A DNA stretch of 64,000 nt from Octadecabacter dasysiphoniae (GTDB taxonomy: Bacteria > Pseudomonadota > Alphaproteobacteria > Rhodobacterales > Rhodobacteraceae), in the NCBI RefSeq assembly GCF_021532615.1, contig NZ_JAKGAQ010000002.1:1010922-1074921 (forward strand), written 5' to 3'. Position 1 is the first letter of the stretch; each line of letters begins with the position of its first letter. Shown one piece after another: positions 1-8,937 of the stretch. Below the pieces are notes generated by a model. It was not told where the DNA came from and did not search any database. It worked only from the letters and a program-made list of their open reading frames with translations. Position numbers and translations under genes: made by a program.

Positions 1-327
1 CGGCCCGTAATCAGGCACGATCAGGTTCGCAGGTGTCGTGAACGATGCCTTGTACACGCCAGAATCCAGCGAACACGGAACGCCCGAAATCTCGCCGCGG
101 CCACCTTCGCTTAGCGGTCCAAACGTGCGGATCGCGACTGTATTTTGTCCACGAAACGCCGGCACCGGATTCCCGCGTGCCCGCTGGCGCGCATAGACAT
201 CAAGACCAACAGCATTGCTGGCGACGTTCGGCGTGACCGTAATTGGTGGTTGAGTGATTTCCGCTTGCGCACAGCCCAGCAATGTACCGGCCAAGACGGC
301 AAGCCCCAAGAATTTCTGAATTTTCAT
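1..327 (-). CDS. Putative lipoprotein, C-terminus beyond window
   Basis: The reading frame is open from an ATG at 325-327 down to base 1, so only the first 109 codons are present. The protein begins MKIQKFLGLAVLAG, then has a lipobox (LLGC) with the cysteine near residue 18, followed by AQAEITQPP. This is a classic lipoprotein signal. The rest reads as a soluble secreted domain (ITVTPNVASNAVGLDVYARQ) without a family I recognise. It is divergent from the zinc-ribbon gene downstream. The lipoprotein call rests on the signal sequence alone. Confidence 0.75.
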   Translation of the reverse strand, partial: MKIQKFLGLAVLAGTLLGCAQAEITQPPITVTPNVASNAVGLDVYARQRARGNPVPAFRGQNTVAIRTFGPLSEGGRGEISGVPCSLDSGVYKASFTTPANLIVPDYGP

Positions 328-520
328 AAATAGTTACCTTCTACTTCCCAAGTCAGACCGTAGCGGACACCACCCCAGATTCGCAACCTTGAGGGGAGTC
401 TAATTGCTTTGGCGCAGATCCAGCCCGCCCTCTTAGAAATCAAAACGGTTAACGATTGCTTCCCAGACGCGATCCTTCCTGCAAAGATGGCCCAAGCCAA
501 CAGCACAAAAGGGGCGTATT

Positions 521-1171
521 ATGTTTTTTCTCGTTTGGGGATCACGCGGTCGCAACAAAGAAATCGGCGCGGGGGAATTCTATTGTCCCGATTGCGATGA
601 TCACCGCGGTTACAAAAAGATCGCCGTGACCCGTTGGTTCACCTTGTACTGGATTCCGATTTTCCCGATGGGCAAACCGGTTGGCGAATACGTTGAATGC
701 GGCACTTGCAAATCCACCTTCAACGAACGCGTTTTGTCTATGGACCCCAAAGCCGCCGCCGAAAAATTCGAAGCCGCGTTTTCAATTGCAGCCAAGCGGG
801 TGATGTTCAAAATGGCGCTGGCCGACGGCGAAATCGACCAATCCGAAATCGATACAATCACCCAAGCCTTCGCCAATATCGCCAAGCGTGAAATTGACCC
901 CGCCGACATCGCCGCCGAACTCGAGGCCGCCAAGGATGATCCGCGCCCCGTGGCCGATTACCTGCGCGAAGTGGCCCCCGGCATGAACGACACGGGCAAA
1001 GAACTCGTGCTGCGCTCCGCCATTGCCGTGGCCAAAGCAGACGGCCACATCGACGACAGCGAAATTGCGGAAATGCACGACCTCGCCTTCGCGCTTGATC
1101 TGCCCAAGGCCTATGCAAACGGCATCTTCATGGAAGAAGGCGTCACCCAGATCACCAAACGCGCGGCATAG
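521..1171 (+). CDS. Zinc-ribbon and TerB-like domain protein
   Basis: A 216-residue protein. An N-terminal zinc ribbon is visible as CPDC (C22, C25) and CGTC (C60, C63), separated by an aromatic and hydrophobic stretch (WFTLYWIPIFPMG). The rest is helical and acidic, with two similar segments containing ADGEID (about residues 104-109) and ADGHIDDSEI (about 172-181). These match the metal-binding loop style of TerB/DUF533-like domains. The ATG has an AAAAGGGG stretch 7-14 bases upstream. TerB-type proteins are linked to tellurite resistance and membrane stress, but the actual role here is unknown. It stands alone, with a hairpin downstream. Confidence 0.8.
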   Translation: MFFLVWGSRGRNKEIGAGEFYCPDCDDHRGYKKIAVTRWFTLYWIPIFPMGKPVGEYVECGTCKSTFNERVLSMDPKAAAEKFEAAFSIAAKRVMFKMALADGEIDQSEIDTITQAFANIAKREIDPADIAAELEAAKDDPRPVADYLREVAPGMNDTGKELVLRSAIAVAKADGHIDDSEIAEMHDLAFALDLPKAYANGIFMEEGVTQITKRAA

Positions 1172-1219
1172 TCAGTGAAGGTAGGTGAACGCGCCGCCCA
1201 TGACTGCCGTTAAGGTTGA

Positions 1220-1244
1220 GGGGGAAATTATCGGTTTTTCCCCC
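1220..1244 (+). terminator. Hairpin after TerB-like gene
   Basis: GGGGGAAA at 1220-1227 pairs with TTTCCCCC at 1237-1244 around a 9-base loop, about 50 bases after the stop of the zinc-ribbon gene. No long T run follows on the plus strand, so it is terminator-like rather than a textbook terminator. Confidence 0.45.
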
Positions 1245-1294
1245 TATTGATCCGGCCCTGAATTGACGACCCTGTCATCGAGGGGGGCCGGGCA

Positions 1295-1363
1295 ATGCGT
1301 GTATTTTCATTAGTGCTTTTGTTGTTGTACCTCGGCGTTGCTGCATTGGCAGCCGGGTTTTAG
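1295..1363 (+). CDS. Possible 22-residue hydrophobic peptide
   Basis: A short frame ATG-TAG encodes MRVFSLVLLLLYLGVAALAAGF. It is one hydrophobic helix with a positive charge at the N-terminus, as expected for a small membrane peptide. A G-rich stretch (GAGGGGGG) lies about 8 bases before the ATG. The stop overlaps the stop codon of the convergent GFA-family gene. It follows the TerB-like hairpin. There is no homology support and the frame could be chance. Confidence 0.25.
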   Translation: MRVFSLVLLLLYLGVAALAAGF

Positions 1364-1782
1364 GTTTCTTGGCCCCCTTCGCCCCCCAAGGCAGAAATCG
1401 TACCTGTATGCTTGGGTAAATCATCGCTCGGCGCGGCCCAGTCCAGCCGTTCTTCCCAGTGGTAATGCTCATTGGGTTTGAACGTATGGGGGTCATCCAG
1501 CAGCGCGGCGTAAAAATGGATCTCATCGGGCCAGCGCGCTGATGTGTAGGCCACGGGCGCACCGCAGGTCCCGCAAAAATAGCGCGCCTGACCGGGGGAG
1601 CTTTCGAACACTTTGGGCGCATCGCCGGTCCACCGCCAAGTGCCATTCGCAACGCCGATAAACGTGGTGAACGGGCTGGCCGTCTGGCGGCGACAACTGT
1701 CGCAATGACAATGGCCCGCAAACAAAGTGTCGCCATCGTATTCAAATGCGATGCCACCGCACAAACAATGTCCTGTCTTCAT
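1360..1782 (-). CDS. GFA-family zinc-binding protein
   Basis: A 140-residue protein of the GFA/CENP-V fold (named after glutathione-dependent formaldehyde-activating enzyme). Visible zinc-ligand motifs are CLCGGIAF near the N-terminus, GHCHCDSCRR around residues 23-32, and FCGTCGAP around residues 70-77. I chose the ATG at 1780-1782 because it overlaps the cobN stop as ATGA, which indicates translational coupling. An upstream in-frame start would add 17 residues before the conserved MKTGHCLCGG. Members bind zinc, but few have a proven reaction. Its place at the end of the cobN transcript may be only positional. Confidence 0.85.
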   Translation of the reverse strand: MKTGHCLCGGIAFEYDGDTLFAGHCHCDSCRRQTASPFTTFIGVANGTWRWTGDAPKVFESSPGQARYFCGTCGAPVAYTSARWPDEIHFYAALLDDPHTFKPNEHYHWEERLDWAAPSDDLPKHTGTISALGGEGGQET

Positions 1783-4700
1783 TTTATCAGCCCTCCAATA
1801 CGCGCCCGCGCCGAATTGCTGCGTGGCGTCCAAAGCCCACGATCAATCGCTTCCTGTAATCGTAACGCAATTTCATGCAGTGCAGGAGCATTATGTTCCT
1901 CGATAAAGTCCCGCGTGTCCTCATCTGCCAAAAACGCTTCTTCCACGAGGTCGAAGTGGTGATTGCGCACAACCCCCGTCGTGGCCGCAAACGCGAACAG
2001 GTAATCCACCGTCGCCGCCATCTCGAACGCGCCTTTGTATCCGTGGCGCTTTACCCCGTCGATCCATTTGGGGTTTACGACACGGCTGCGCACAACCCGC
2101 CCGATTTCGTCCTCTAATGTGCGGATGACAGGGCGTTCGGGGCGCGAATGGTCGTTGTGATAGATCGGGCGATCCTGCCCCTGTAGGCTGGCCACCGCCG
2201 CTGCCGCACCGCCCTCGAACTGGTAGTAATCATCGCTGTCCAGAACGTCGTGTTCGCGGTTGTCCTGGTTTTGAACAATCGCTTCAACCTGACCAAGCCG
2301 CGCCTCAAACCCTTTACGGTCCCGCGTGCCCTCGGCGCCCGCACCGTAGGCATAGCCGCCCCATTCAAGGTAGGCATCGGCGAGGTCTGCGCGATCCGTC
2401 CACAGCCTTTCATCAATCATCGCCTGAAGCCCCGCGCCATAGGCACCGGGCTTGGATCCATAAACCCGCGCGTGCGCCTCGCCGCTGCGGGTGCGCGCCG
2501 CCGCCGGGTTCTGATCATCGGATTCGTCCAACGCCTGCACGGCCTTCGCGGCACTATCAAACAGCGCAATCAACTGCGGGAATGCATCACGGAAAAACCC
2601 GCTGATCCGCAACGTCACATCGACCCGCGGCCGCCCCAACACGCCCTCAGGTAGAACCTCGAAGCCTGTGACACGACGGTTGGCGGCATCCCATTTCGGC
2701 TTCACGCCCATCAACGCCATGGCCTGCGCAATATCGTCCCCACCGGTGCGCATATTCGCCGTGCCCCACGCGGTCACGAGCATGGCACGCGGCCAATCGC
2801 CATGATCCTGCAAATGCTTTTCAATCAACAGGTTCGCGGATTTCCACCCCAACGCCCAAGCGGTCGGCGTCGGAACCGCACGGGCGTCTACGGAATAAAA
2901 ATTCCCCCCCGTCGGCAACACATCCAACCGTCCGCGGGTTGGCGCGCCGGATGGCGCCGGGGCGACGAAGTGTCCTGCAAGGCCGCTGAGAAGCCCCGCC
3001 CCTTCACGCGGCCCACAGGCCTCAACGGTTGGCAAAATGGTGTCAAAGATACCTTTCACGACCTCTTGCGATCTTGGGCCGGGGCACGTGCTGCCCCCAT
3101 CAAGGATATCCTGCGACAGCAGTTCAAGCCTCTCCACGGTGTCGCCTAACGTCCGCCACGTATCAGTGGTCAGATGGGCAAGCGCATCCGGTTTCTGCGC
3201 CGCCACAGCCGCCATGTCACAATCCAGCGGATCAATTCCAAGCCCCAGATCATCCGCCAGTGCGCGCAACAAAGACGCATCCGGCCCCGTGCCATCCCCG
3301 CGCGGCACCCGTGCCAGCGCAATCGCCAGATCGCGCTGCAATGTCCCCTCGGGGGATTGCCCGAACACATGCAATCCATCGCGAATTTGCGCTTCTTTCA
3401 GCTCACACAGATAGGCATCGAGCTTGGCCAGATCACCGTCCTCGTCACCCGCAAACCCCGCGTCCTGTCCGAGGCCCGTCACTTCGGACAGTGACAAAAT
3501 CTCACGGCGCAAATGTTCAATCCGGCGGGGATCAACGCCCGCCGCCTCGTAGTATTCGTCCACCAAGGCTTCCAGATCACGCAGCGGCCCGTAGCTTTCG
3601 GCGCGCGTCAGGGGCGGCGTCAAATGGTCGATAATTACCGCCGCCGCGCGCCGTTTGGCCTGCGTCCCCTCACCAGGGTCATTGACGATAAACGGATACA
3701 AGTGCGGTGTCGGTCCCAGCACGACCTCTGGCCAGCAGGTTTCGCTCAGGGCGGTCGCCTTGCCGGGCAGCCATTCAAGATTTCCGTGTTTGCCCATATG
3801 CACAATCGCATCCGCGCCCCAATGGTGGCGCAGCCAGAAATAGAACGCGAGGTAGTTGTGCGGCGGGACCAGATCGGGCGAATGATAGGTGTCTGTCGGG
3901 TCAATGTTATAGCCCCGGGCAGGCTGCAATCCGACAATGGCATTGCCAAAGCGGTGGATCGAAAGAGCGAAGCCCGCGTTTGGCTGACCCTCCGGGGGGA
4001 GTTTTTTGGCCAAGATGCAGTTGGAGGAAAAGAATGGGTCCTGTTCGGGGCTGCCCCATCTGGTGTTGATCTGTTCTTTGACGGCCCAAGGCAGGGCGTC
4101 GAAATAGTCCTGATACACCTCAAGCGGCAGGACCTCGCCGCCGTCGCGGTCCGCGCGATCAGTCAGCCAGTTCGTTGGCCCCGCCATCATCACGTCCATC
4201 AATGCCTTGGCGTCATCGGGCGGTGTCACATCATATCCTGCATCGCCCAAAAGCGCCAACGCATGCACCGTTGCGGCGGGCGTATCCAGCCCCACCCCAT
4301 TGGCCAATCGCCCGTCCTTGTTGGGATAATTTGCCAGCACCAGCGCAACCTTTTTGTCGCCCGCCGCAGTGGCGCGCAGCCGTGCCCAATTAGCCGCCAA
4401 ATCGGTGACCCACTGCACACGGTCCCCCACAGCGCGGTAGGTCGCGATGGGGCATTCGGTTGCGTCGTCAAAATACGCCTCGCCTTTGAAACTGATCGCG
4501 CGCGATAACACCCGCCCGTCGACTTCTGGCAAGGCCACGTTCATCGCAATATCGCGCGATGACAGGCCTGTCAGCCCTTCTGCCCATGCCTCTTCTGATG
4601 ACGCGGCAAGCACCACTTGAAACACCACGGCCTTGTTTGCGTAATCGGCCGCCAACGGGTTCATTGTTGCCCCGTCCCCTGCATGGGGCGATCCCACGGC

Positions 4701-5501
4701 GAAGCTCGTGCAGTTCAAGATCACGCTCGGTGGGGCGGCGGTGAACAGGCTTTCCAATGTGGCCTGCGACAGCGGATCCTTCAGGGAGGCCACAAAAACC
4801 GGCAGCGGGTTCAGCCCCGCACGTACCAGGGATTTCACAAGCCGGTTGATGGGGTTCAATCCCGCGCCTTGCACCAAAGCACGGTAAAACACGATGGGCA
4901 CCACGGGCGCCCCGTTGGTCCAATCCGCGCGCGCCGTATCCAGATCAGAAATGCCGGACCCCGGCCAATACACACCCGCCTTTAACAAAGGGCGCGCAGG
5001 TTCGGGGGCATCCCCGCCGTCCAGAATCATTTTGGCATAGCTTAGGAAGTTGGTTGAGTTTTGCGGCCCACCTTCCACAAGGTAGGACCACAGCGCATCG
5101 TAGTCATCCTCGGCCACGGTCGACAGGGCGCGCAATTCGGCGTCCGGTTTGTCGTCCCCGGGCAAAAGCGCCAAAGGCACACCCGCCGCGCGAAGGCGTG
5201 CGGCGTATTGTTCAACCCCGTATTTCCAATACCCGACCCCACCAAGGCAGCGCGCAATGACCAGCCGCGATTTGCCCGCGCATTGATCTAGGTGCAAATC
5301 CACCGACAACGGGTGGATCAGATGCATCATGCTGGCCAGCCGCAACGTCGGCGCATCCGCCATTTCACCGCGCGCGGCAGACAGCGCCGCAAGTTCGGTA
5401 TCAGCGGCAGAAATCACCACCACATCCGCAGGGCTTTGGCCCAGATCGACGGGTTCCTTTCCGTCATCAATCGCGCCGGGGGTGGCCGCCAGCAGATGCA
5501 T
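1779..5501 (-). CDS. cobN: Cobaltochelatase subunit CobN
   Basis: At 1240 residues this is the normal size of CobN, the large subunit of the aerobic CobNST cobaltochelatase, which inserts Co2+ into hydrogenobyrinic acid a,c-diamide using ATP. The family signature is clear: ARGYNIDP, LVPPHNYLAFYFWLRHHWGADAIVHMGKHGNLEWLPGKA (about residues 535-580), and a C-terminal part ending in a coiled acidic region. cobS and cobT are not nearby. Unusually, about 13 residues near 494-506 (ILAKKLPPEGQ) are encoded by a copy of a repeat found elsewhere in the window. An AAGGG lies before the start. It probably continues the cobW transcript across the opposed small gene at 5534-5692. Confidence 0.97.
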   Translation of the reverse strand: MHLLAATPGAIDDGKEPVDLGQSPADVVVISAADTELAALSAARGEMADAPTLRLASMMHLIHPLSVDLHLDQCAGKSRLVIARCLGGVGYWKYGVEQYAARLRAAGVPLALLPGDDKPDAELRALSTVAEDDYDALWSYLVEGGPQNSTNFLSYAKMILDGGDAPEPARPLLKAGVYWPGSGISDLDTARADWTNGAPVVPIVFYRALVQGAGLNPINRLVKSLVRAGLNPLPVFVASLKDPLSQATLESLFTAAPPSVILNCTSFAVGSPHAGDGATMNPLAADYANKAVVFQVVLAASSEEAWAEGLTGLSSRDIAMNVALPEVDGRVLSRAISFKGEAYFDDATECPIATYRAVGDRVQWVTDLAANWARLRATAAGDKKVALVLANYPNKDGRLANGVGLDTPAATVHALALLGDAGYDVTPPDDAKALMDVMMAGPTNWLTDRADRDGGEVLPLEVYQDYFDALPWAVKEQINTRWGSPEQDPFFSSNCILAKKLPPEGQPNAGFALSIHRFGNAIVGLQPARGYNIDPTDTYHSPDLVPPHNYLAFYFWLRHHWGADAIVHMGKHGNLEWLPGKATALSETCWPEVVLGPTPHLYPFIVNDPGEGTQAKRRAAAVIIDHLTPPLTRAESYGPLRDLEALVDEYYEAAGVDPRRIEHLRREILSLSEVTGLGQDAGFAGDEDGDLAKLDAYLCELKEAQIRDGLHVFGQSPEGTLQRDLAIALARVPRGDGTGPDASLLRALADDLGLGIDPLDCDMAAVAAQKPDALAHLTTDTWRTLGDTVERLELLSQDILDGGSTCPGPRSQEVVKGIFDTILPTVEACGPREGAGLLSGLAGHFVAPAPSGAPTRGRLDVLPTGGNFYSVDARAVPTPTAWALGWKSANLLIEKHLQDHGDWPRAMLVTAWGTANMRTGGDDIAQAMALMGVKPKWDAANRRVTGFEVLPEGVLGRPRVDVTLRISGFFRDAFPQLIALFDSAAKAVQALDESDDQNPAAARTRSGEAHARVYGSKPGAYGAGLQAMIDERLWTDRADLADAYLEWGGYAYGAGAEGTRDRKGFEARLGQVEAIVQNQDNREHDVLDSDDYYQFEGGAAAAVASLQGQDRPIYHNDHSRPERPVIRTLEDEIGRVVRSRVVNPKWIDGVKRHGYKGAFEMAATVDYLFAFAATTGVVRNHHFDLVEEAFLADEDTRDFIEEHNAPALHEIALRLQEAIDRGLWTPRSNSARARIGGLIK
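3986..4020. repeat. Dispersed repeat copy A, inside cobN
   Basis: A 35-base element read on the plus strand as GACCCTCCGGGGGGAG, a six-T run, then GGCCAAGATG. It matches copy B (8779-8813) at 33 of 35 positions and copy C (28438-28471) more loosely. The first part can form a small CCC/GGG hairpin followed by T residues. It is antisense to cobN and is translated there as part of an extra loop. Confidence 0.85.
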
Positions 5502-5533
5502 CAGCTAAAGCCCTTCTGAACAGGAGTATCCCC

Positions 5534-5692
5534 ATGGACTACAAAGCATCCGGCGCGCCGAAAGGCCCCAAAGGCCAGCCCCGCCACCAAGAACACAACG
5601 CCTTTGGTGGCAAAAAGGTCGCCAACAAACGCCCGACCAAAGAAGAATTGTTGGCAAAAATGAAGGCGAACGCCGAAAAGGCGAAGAAGTAG
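5534..5692 (+). CDS. Small basic hypothetical protein
   Basis: A 52-residue Lys-rich protein starting MDYKASGAPKGPKGQPRH and ending in a lysine-rich helix (TKEELLAKMKANAEKAKK). A good ribosome site (CAGGAG) lies 7 bases before the ATG. It has no signal peptide or membrane segment. It lies divergent from cobN and nearly abuts the convergent acetyltransferase gene. The basic composition suggests nucleic-acid or ribosome contact, but that is only inference. I believe similar short proteins occur next to cobN in other Rhodobacteraceae, which cannot be checked here. Confidence 0.7.
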   Translation: MDYKASGAPKGPKGQPRHQEHNAFGGKKVANKRPTKEELLAKMKANAEKAKK

Positions 5693-5694
5693 GC

Positions 5695-6140
5695 TCACAG
5701 CGATTTCTCCATGAACAGGGAAAATTCGCCAACCTCATAGTCGCCAAACGAACCGCAGGGTGTGAAGCCGTGGCGCGCATAAACCTTGTGGGCGGCGTGC
5801 AATAATGTGCCAGTTTCCAGCTTTAGCTCGGTCAACCCCAAGCCCCGCGCGTGGTCTTCCAATTGGCGCATGATTGCGTCGATCACGCCTTGGCCGCGCG
5901 ATGCTTCTTCGACAAACATTGATTTCAGTTCGCCGTAGCCATCCCGCACGGCCAAGGCCCCCACACCGACAATCACGTCGCCGCGCCGTGCGGTAAGGAA
6001 ATGCACGTGTTCTGCCGTCAGCGCCTCAAGGCTGAGGTAATGGTTCGCTTCGGACGGGAACAATTCCCCCATCAACGCATGGCTCGCCTCAAGCAAGGCA
6101 CGCGCTTGTGGGTGAAACGGGTCGCCCAGTTGAACGGCGA

Positions 6141-6144
<4 letters not shown>
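5695..6144 (-). CDS. GNAT-family N-acetyltransferase
   Basis: At 149 residues this fits a single GNAT domain, which moves an acetyl group from acetyl-CoA to an amine. Visible parts are the central strand VIVGVGALAVRDGYGELKSMFV, the acetyl-CoA loop RGQGVIDAIM (the usual Q/RxxGxG/A with the last small residue changed), and the C-terminal segment VYARHGFTPCGSFGDY typical of the family. Its ATG overlaps the cobW stop (ATGA), so it is co-translated with cobW. The substrate is unknown. Confidence 0.88.
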
Positions 6145-7223
<1,079 letters not shown>

Positions 7224-7265
7224 GGAACGTATCCTTATGTAGGTCCCGTAAAAGGGGAATTTCTG

Positions 7266-7586
7266 ATGACCACCACGACCAAAAATCGCGGCGACCGTTT
7301 TATCGTATGCACCGGCTGTTCAGGCGGCGCGGATTTGGCCAAAGCCCTTGAGGGCCGCGTGCCGGTGGAAACCACCGACTGTATGAACGTCTGCGACACA
7401 CCCATCAGCCTCGCCGTGCGGGCCGAAGGGAAAGCCGCCTATCTTTTTACCGGCGTTGACCCCGATGCGCCCGAAGACGTCGAAGCCTTTGCCAAACTTT
7501 ACGCCGACAGCGAAGACGGGCAAATCATGGATGCCCGCCCCGCTGGCAATCTGCGGTTCTGCCTCGTCGGTCGCATCCCCGCTTAA
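7266..7586 (+). CDS. DUF1636 family Cys-containing protein
   Basis: A 106-residue protein beginning MTTTTKNRGDRFIVCTGCSGG. Four cysteines are arranged as CTGC near residue 15 and DCMNVC near residue 40, like the thioredoxin-fold [2Fe-2S] ferredoxin and DUF1636 proteins found beside B12 genes. The ATG at 7266 follows GGGGAA and is preferred to farther upstream starts that overlap cobW. Its stop overlaps the convergent cbtA stop by 4 bases. A second member lies at 16731-17099. The role is unknown; metal binding or electron transfer in corrin synthesis is inferred from context. Confidence 0.85.
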   Translation: MTTTTKNRGDRFIVCTGCSGGADLAKALEGRVPVETTDCMNVCDTPISLAVRAEGKAAYLFTGVDPDAPEDVEAFAKLYADSEDGQIMDARPAGNLRFCLVGRIPA

Positions 7587-8260
7587 TCGCGGGTCCAGAA
7601 CCAGGACAGCAAAAACCCGAGAATGGTCCACCCCGCCGCCGCAGTGCCAAGGCTCAGCGTGGCAAATTCAGCGGACAATTCAGGCGGCGATACCCCCCAA
7701 TACGTGTCGAGATGCGGCGCGCCGATCAGATGGGGCGCCAGTAACAACACCACGCCAGACAACGCGATCACGCCCCGGCCAAACGCAATCACCCAAAGCC
7801 CCAGTGCCGAGGCAACAAGCGTGCCAAGCCACCACATCTGGCGCGGTCCGATTTCCGCAGCGGGCGTGCCGGGCAATTCCGGTGGCAGACCAAACGCAGG
7901 CGCCAACTGGATCGCGATGAACCCGGCCAGCCCCCAGATAAGGCCCTGACGTGCCGTGATCTTGGTCAGCCCGCGCAGTTCTGCAAACACCATCGCGGCG
8001 AGCAGCAAAAAGCCAAAGCCGACATAGGTCACGATATTAAAACCGACGGTCATCAAATGGCGGCCCCATTCACCGCCCAATCCTGGCGCGCCACGTTCGC
8101 TTTCGGGGGATCCGTTGGCCCCGAAATGAATGCGCGCGCCTGTTTCAAATAATTCGCCTTCCAGCAATGCCGGAATGACAAATACGAATTGCAACAGGGC
8201 GGCAATCAGCCCCGCAGCAACGCCAGCGAACACCGCGCTGGTCAACACTTTCTGGTTCAT
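7583..8260 (-). CDS. cbtA: CbtA cobalt transporter subunit
   Basis: A 225-residue membrane protein with about five hydrophobic helices (for example AVFAGVAAGLIAALLQFVFVIP, IVTYVGFGFLLLAAMVFAEL, LGTLVASALGLWVIAFG) and the family sequences GLAGFIAIQLAPAFGLPPELPG and LIGAPHL. CbtA is the predicted integral membrane subunit of a B12-regulated cobalt uptake system. It starts 18 bases after cbtB and lies in the same riboswitch-controlled transcript. Transport of cobalt is inferred from riboswitch control and family, not from a direct test. Confidence 0.92.
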   Translation of the reverse strand: MNQKVLTSAVFAGVAAGLIAALLQFVFVIPALLEGELFETGARIHFGANGSPESERGAPGLGGEWGRHLMTVGFNIVTYVGFGFLLLAAMVFAELRGLTKITARQGLIWGLAGFIAIQLAPAFGLPPELPGTPAAEIGPRQMWWLGTLVASALGLWVIAFGRGVIALSGVVLLLAPHLIGAPHLDTYWGVSPPELSAEFATLSLGTAAAGWTILGFLLSWFWTRD

Positions 8261-8278
8261 GATGTGATCGCGTCTGCC

Positions 8279-8446
8279 TTAGTGGCAGGGAAACGCCATC
8301 GCGTGACGCTGATCGTGCGCTGCATCATGCAGCACGGACGCCTGCGCGTAACCGGATGCAAACAAAAGCATCAGGCCGGCAAGGGCGGCGAATGCGATTG
8401 GCAAAAGGGATACATCTGCGCGTGTTTGTGTGGTCGCTGTATTCAT
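8279..8446 (-). CDS. cbtB: CbtB cobalt transporter subunit
   Basis: A 55-residue protein with one transmembrane helix (LLPIAFAALAGLMLLFASGYAQ) and a C-terminal metal-binding tail VLHDAAHDQRHAMAFPCH. The closing HDxRHxxxFPCH pattern with several His and a final CH is diagnostic of CbtB, which is thought to capture Co2+ for CbtA. An AAAGGAG ribosome site (8455-8461 on the opposite strand) precedes the ATG, just downstream of a riboswitch and a small hairpin. cbtA follows at once. Confidence 0.93.
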   Translation of the reverse strand: MNTATTQTRADVSLLPIAFAALAGLMLLFASGYAQASVLHDAAHDQRHAMAFPCH

Positions 8447-8463
8447 GTCGTAGACTCCTTTGT

Positions 8464-8481
8464 CCCGTCATCCCCGACGGG
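8464..8481 (-). promoter_or_regulatory. Hairpin next to cbtB ribosome site
   Basis: On the minus strand CCCGTC, a 6-base loop and GACGGG form a stem that ends 2 bases before the AAAGGAG of cbtB. It lies between the riboswitch aptamer and the start codon, where an expression platform is expected. How it switches cannot be settled by eye. Confidence 0.5.
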
Positions 8482-8489
8482 TCGGTTTC

Positions 8490-8680
8490 ATTACGCATGG
8501 CAGGTCTCCTGGCTTGCGGGTCATCGTGATTTTCGTCCTCCTTCCCAAGGTTTCCCTCAGTGGATTTGGACGAACACTCACCGCTTACAGTCGCGGGGGC
8601 GGCTGTGGTTTTGTGCCTCCTGATTGGATCGGCGCGCACCACATTCCCATTTGATCCACGGTTTGGCTTAGCCGTACCGC
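8490..8680 (-). promoter_or_regulatory. Cobalamin riboswitch
   Basis: Read on the minus strand, the region has in order AATGGGAATGTGGTG, the highly conserved GCCGCCCCCGCGACTGTAAG, GGGAAGGAGGACG, and the B12 box AAGCCAGGAGACCTGCC (8499-8515). This order and spacing match the AdoCbl riboswitch (Rfam RF00174). It sits in the leader of cbtB-cbtA and should switch the cobalt importer off when cobalamin is plentiful. The outer ends are approximate. Confidence 0.95.
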
Positions 8681-8778
8681 AATGAACCATGCTCATACGT
8701 TGTGCGCGCCCATGTCGCACCGGTCAAGGCTGATTCCGGCACATTTAACGCGAAACCGACCGCGCGTTGTCAAAAGCG

Positions 8779-8813
8779 GACCCTCCGGGGGGAGTTTTTT
8801 GGCCTAGATGAAG
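8779..8813. repeat. Dispersed repeat copy B
   Basis: A 35-base element matching copy A in cobN at 33 positions, with CCCTCCGGGGGG, a six-T run, GGCCTAGATG and AAG. Here it lies in the gap between the riboswitch and smc. The remainder of the 8681-8937 gap shows no gene. It should hold the opposed promoters of cbtB and smc. Confidence 0.8.
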
Positions 8814-8937
8814 GGGGAGAACGCGCATATCTTGTGGGTAAGTCGCCTGTTTTGGCCATATCAGGTGTGGATCCGTTGACTCACACGCGGCGCATTGGCG
8901 ACACTCCCCAGCATAAGAATCAATACGAGCAGTCCAC

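Noticed and set aside
3513..4508. Long plus-strand frame of 331 codons opposite cobN
   Set aside because: It is a mirror of the strongly codon-biased cobN gene. It has no start context, no known domain and an Arg/Gly/Gln-rich composition typical of antisense frames.
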